A DNA stretch of 64,000 nucleotides from positions 55,002-119,001 of the forward strand of contig JAEUIU010000016.1 in NCBI GenBank assembly GCA_016795065.1, in the 5' to 3' direction. This stretch comes from Phycisphaerae bacterium (GTDB lineage: Bacteria > Planctomycetota > Phycisphaerae > Phycisphaerales > SM1A02). The translations under genes and the position numbers were made by a program. Positions 63,323 through 64,000 of this stretch are shown here, piece by piece (position 1 is the stretch's first letter; each line of letters begins with the position of its first letter). The notes below the pieces were generated by a model, which saw only the letters and a program-made list of their open reading frames with translations, was not told the origin of the DNA and made no database searches.

Positions 63323-64000
63323 ATGAATACCTGCTACACCAACGGCTCGACGAACTACTTCACCAACGGTTGTCCTCCGACTGGCTTCAACGGCTACCCG
63401 ACCAATACTCCATTTGGTTTCTCCGGCGGTTTCCCGAACAGCTACCCGACCGGCTTCGGCGGCACCAACGGCAACTGGAACGCATGGGGATCGAGCTACG
63501 GCAACGGCGCTCCGACGCAGTCCGCGTGGCCGAACCCGACCTATTGCCCGCCGCAACCCAATTGCTTCCAGCCCCAGTACGCCGGCTTCGCGCCGAACAC
63601 CTGCGCTGGCAATGCCTGCCCTGAATTCACCGGCAACGGCTGCTGCATGACTGGCACCACCGGCAGCGCCTGCCCGCCGTCGTTCTATTCACAGAACGGC
63701 TTCCAGGGCTCGATGCCGTGGATGAACAACGGCTCCACCCCGTGGACCAACAACGCGTGGTGCAACACCCCGTGGACGAACTACGGTTCCACCCCTTGGA
63801 CCAACAACGCGTGGTGCAACACCCCATGGACGAACTACGATTCCACTCCGTGGACCAACAACGCGTGGTGCAACACCCCATGGACGAACTACGGTTCCAC
63901 TCCGTGGACCAACAACGCGTGGTGCAACACCCCGTGGACGAACAACGGTTCCACCCCGTGGACCAACAACGCGTGGTGCAACTCCCCGTGGATGAACAGC
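63323..64000 (+). CDS. Novel Asn/Gly/Trp/Pro/Thr/Cys-rich tandem-repeat protein, truncated by the window end
   Basis: An open frame of 226 codons from ATG 63323 to the window end with no stop. AGGAA lies 4 bases before the ATG. The translation contains no Lys, Arg, His, Leu, Ile or Val, and only one Glu and one Asp. The first 134 residues are Gly/Asn/Pro/Phe/Tyr-rich ('GFSGGFPNSYPTGFGG', 'PPQPNCFQPQYAGF') with scattered Cys, including a CC pair. From residue 135 five near-identical 18-residue repeats follow (pattern NYGSTPWTNNAWCNTPWT). There is no signal peptide or membrane helix. The almost invariant repeat DNA shows recent duplication; most substitutions are synonymous or confined to Asn/Tyr/Asp positions. 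I know no family with this composition. A structural, adhesive or self-associating protein is plausible. Confidence 0.8.
   Translation, partial: MNTCYTNGSTNYFTNGCPPTGFNGYPTNTPFGFSGGFPNSYPTGFGGTNGNWNAWGSSYGNGAPTQSAWPNPTYCPPQPNCFQPQYAGFAPNTCAGNACPEFTGNGCCMTGTTGSACPPSFYSQNGFQGSMPWMNNGSTPWTNNAWCNTPWTNYGSTPWTNNAWCNTPWTNYDSTPWTNNAWCNTPWTNYGSTPWTNNAWCNTPWTNNGSTPWTNNAWCNSPWMNS
63725..63994 (+). repeat. Five 54-bp tandem repeats within the last gene
   Basis: Units at 63725-63778, 63779-63832, 63833-63886, 63887-63940 and 63941-63994, each starting AACAACGG or AACTACG and containing CCGTGGACCAACAACGCGTG. Each unit has two TPWT cores. The array may continue beyond the window, so total copy number is unknown. 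Confidence 0.95.

Overview
The window is bacterial chromosome of high G+C content (mid-60s percent by eye), densely packed with genes in both orientations. It most resembles a Planctomycetota genome, probably Phycisphaerae. Three secreted proteins end in the paired 'DLDGDG...ADLAxLLxAWG' tail I associate with that group, and there is a Hc1-like histone, an ECF-like sigma factor of the TQEFF type, many lipoproteins, and genes for LPS heptose and LPS kinase (an outer membrane). I see no IS element, prophage, CRISPR array, tRNA or rRNA.

Layout. 1-8 kb: a short unknown gene, a GT2 glycosyltransferase overlapping a BshC-like protein, and a minus-strand run of lysS, a transglutaminase-like protein, nnrD and a YhaM-like exoribonuclease. 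8-14 kb: pfk, then an LPS block (GmhB-like phosphatase fused to a membrane tail, a small unknown protein, a heptosyltransferase, and on the minus strand an LPS-kinase-like protein and an acyltransferase). 13.6-21.4 kb: plsY-purB-isochorismatase, the histone, a FabZ-like dehydratase, manA, a beta-helix protein and a sigma/anti-sigma pair. 21.5-23.5 kb: a small unknown gene and a solitary atpD with its own promoter and a leader hairpin. 24-34 kb: secreted and envelope enzymes (vWA protein, EEP lipoprotein, a double protease, SGNH hydrolase, M3-like peptidase, cytochrome lipoprotein).

34.2-44.9 kb is a six-gene minus-strand cluster: VIT-vWA protein, second vWA protein, OmpR-type regulator, histidine kinase, RND adaptor lipoprotein, RND pump. 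A sigma factor faces it at 45.1 kb. 45.8-48.3 kb is iscS-iscU-iscA with a candidate Fur-like site and TAGGG repeats upstream. 48.4-54.9 kb: a SpoIIE-type phosphatase, panC, a two-domain thioredoxin-fold protein, a polyprenyl synthase and a methyltransferase. 54.9-61.7 kb: a Cys-rich secreted protein, an M14 carboxypeptidase, a ChaN-like lipoprotein, a STAS protein and SixA. 61.8-64 kb: hutI, then a gene that runs off the window.

That last gene (from 63323) is the strongest novelty candidate. Its 226 visible codons contain no Lys, Arg, His, Leu, Ile or Val, and it ends in five near-identical 18-residue Trp/Asn/Thr/Pro/Cys repeats. Other signals worth checking are a recurrent CTAAC-N3-TCG word tied to TTA codons, the atpD leader, and the vWA/two-component/RND/sigma cluster. 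All function calls rest on reading motifs by eye; no database search was run.
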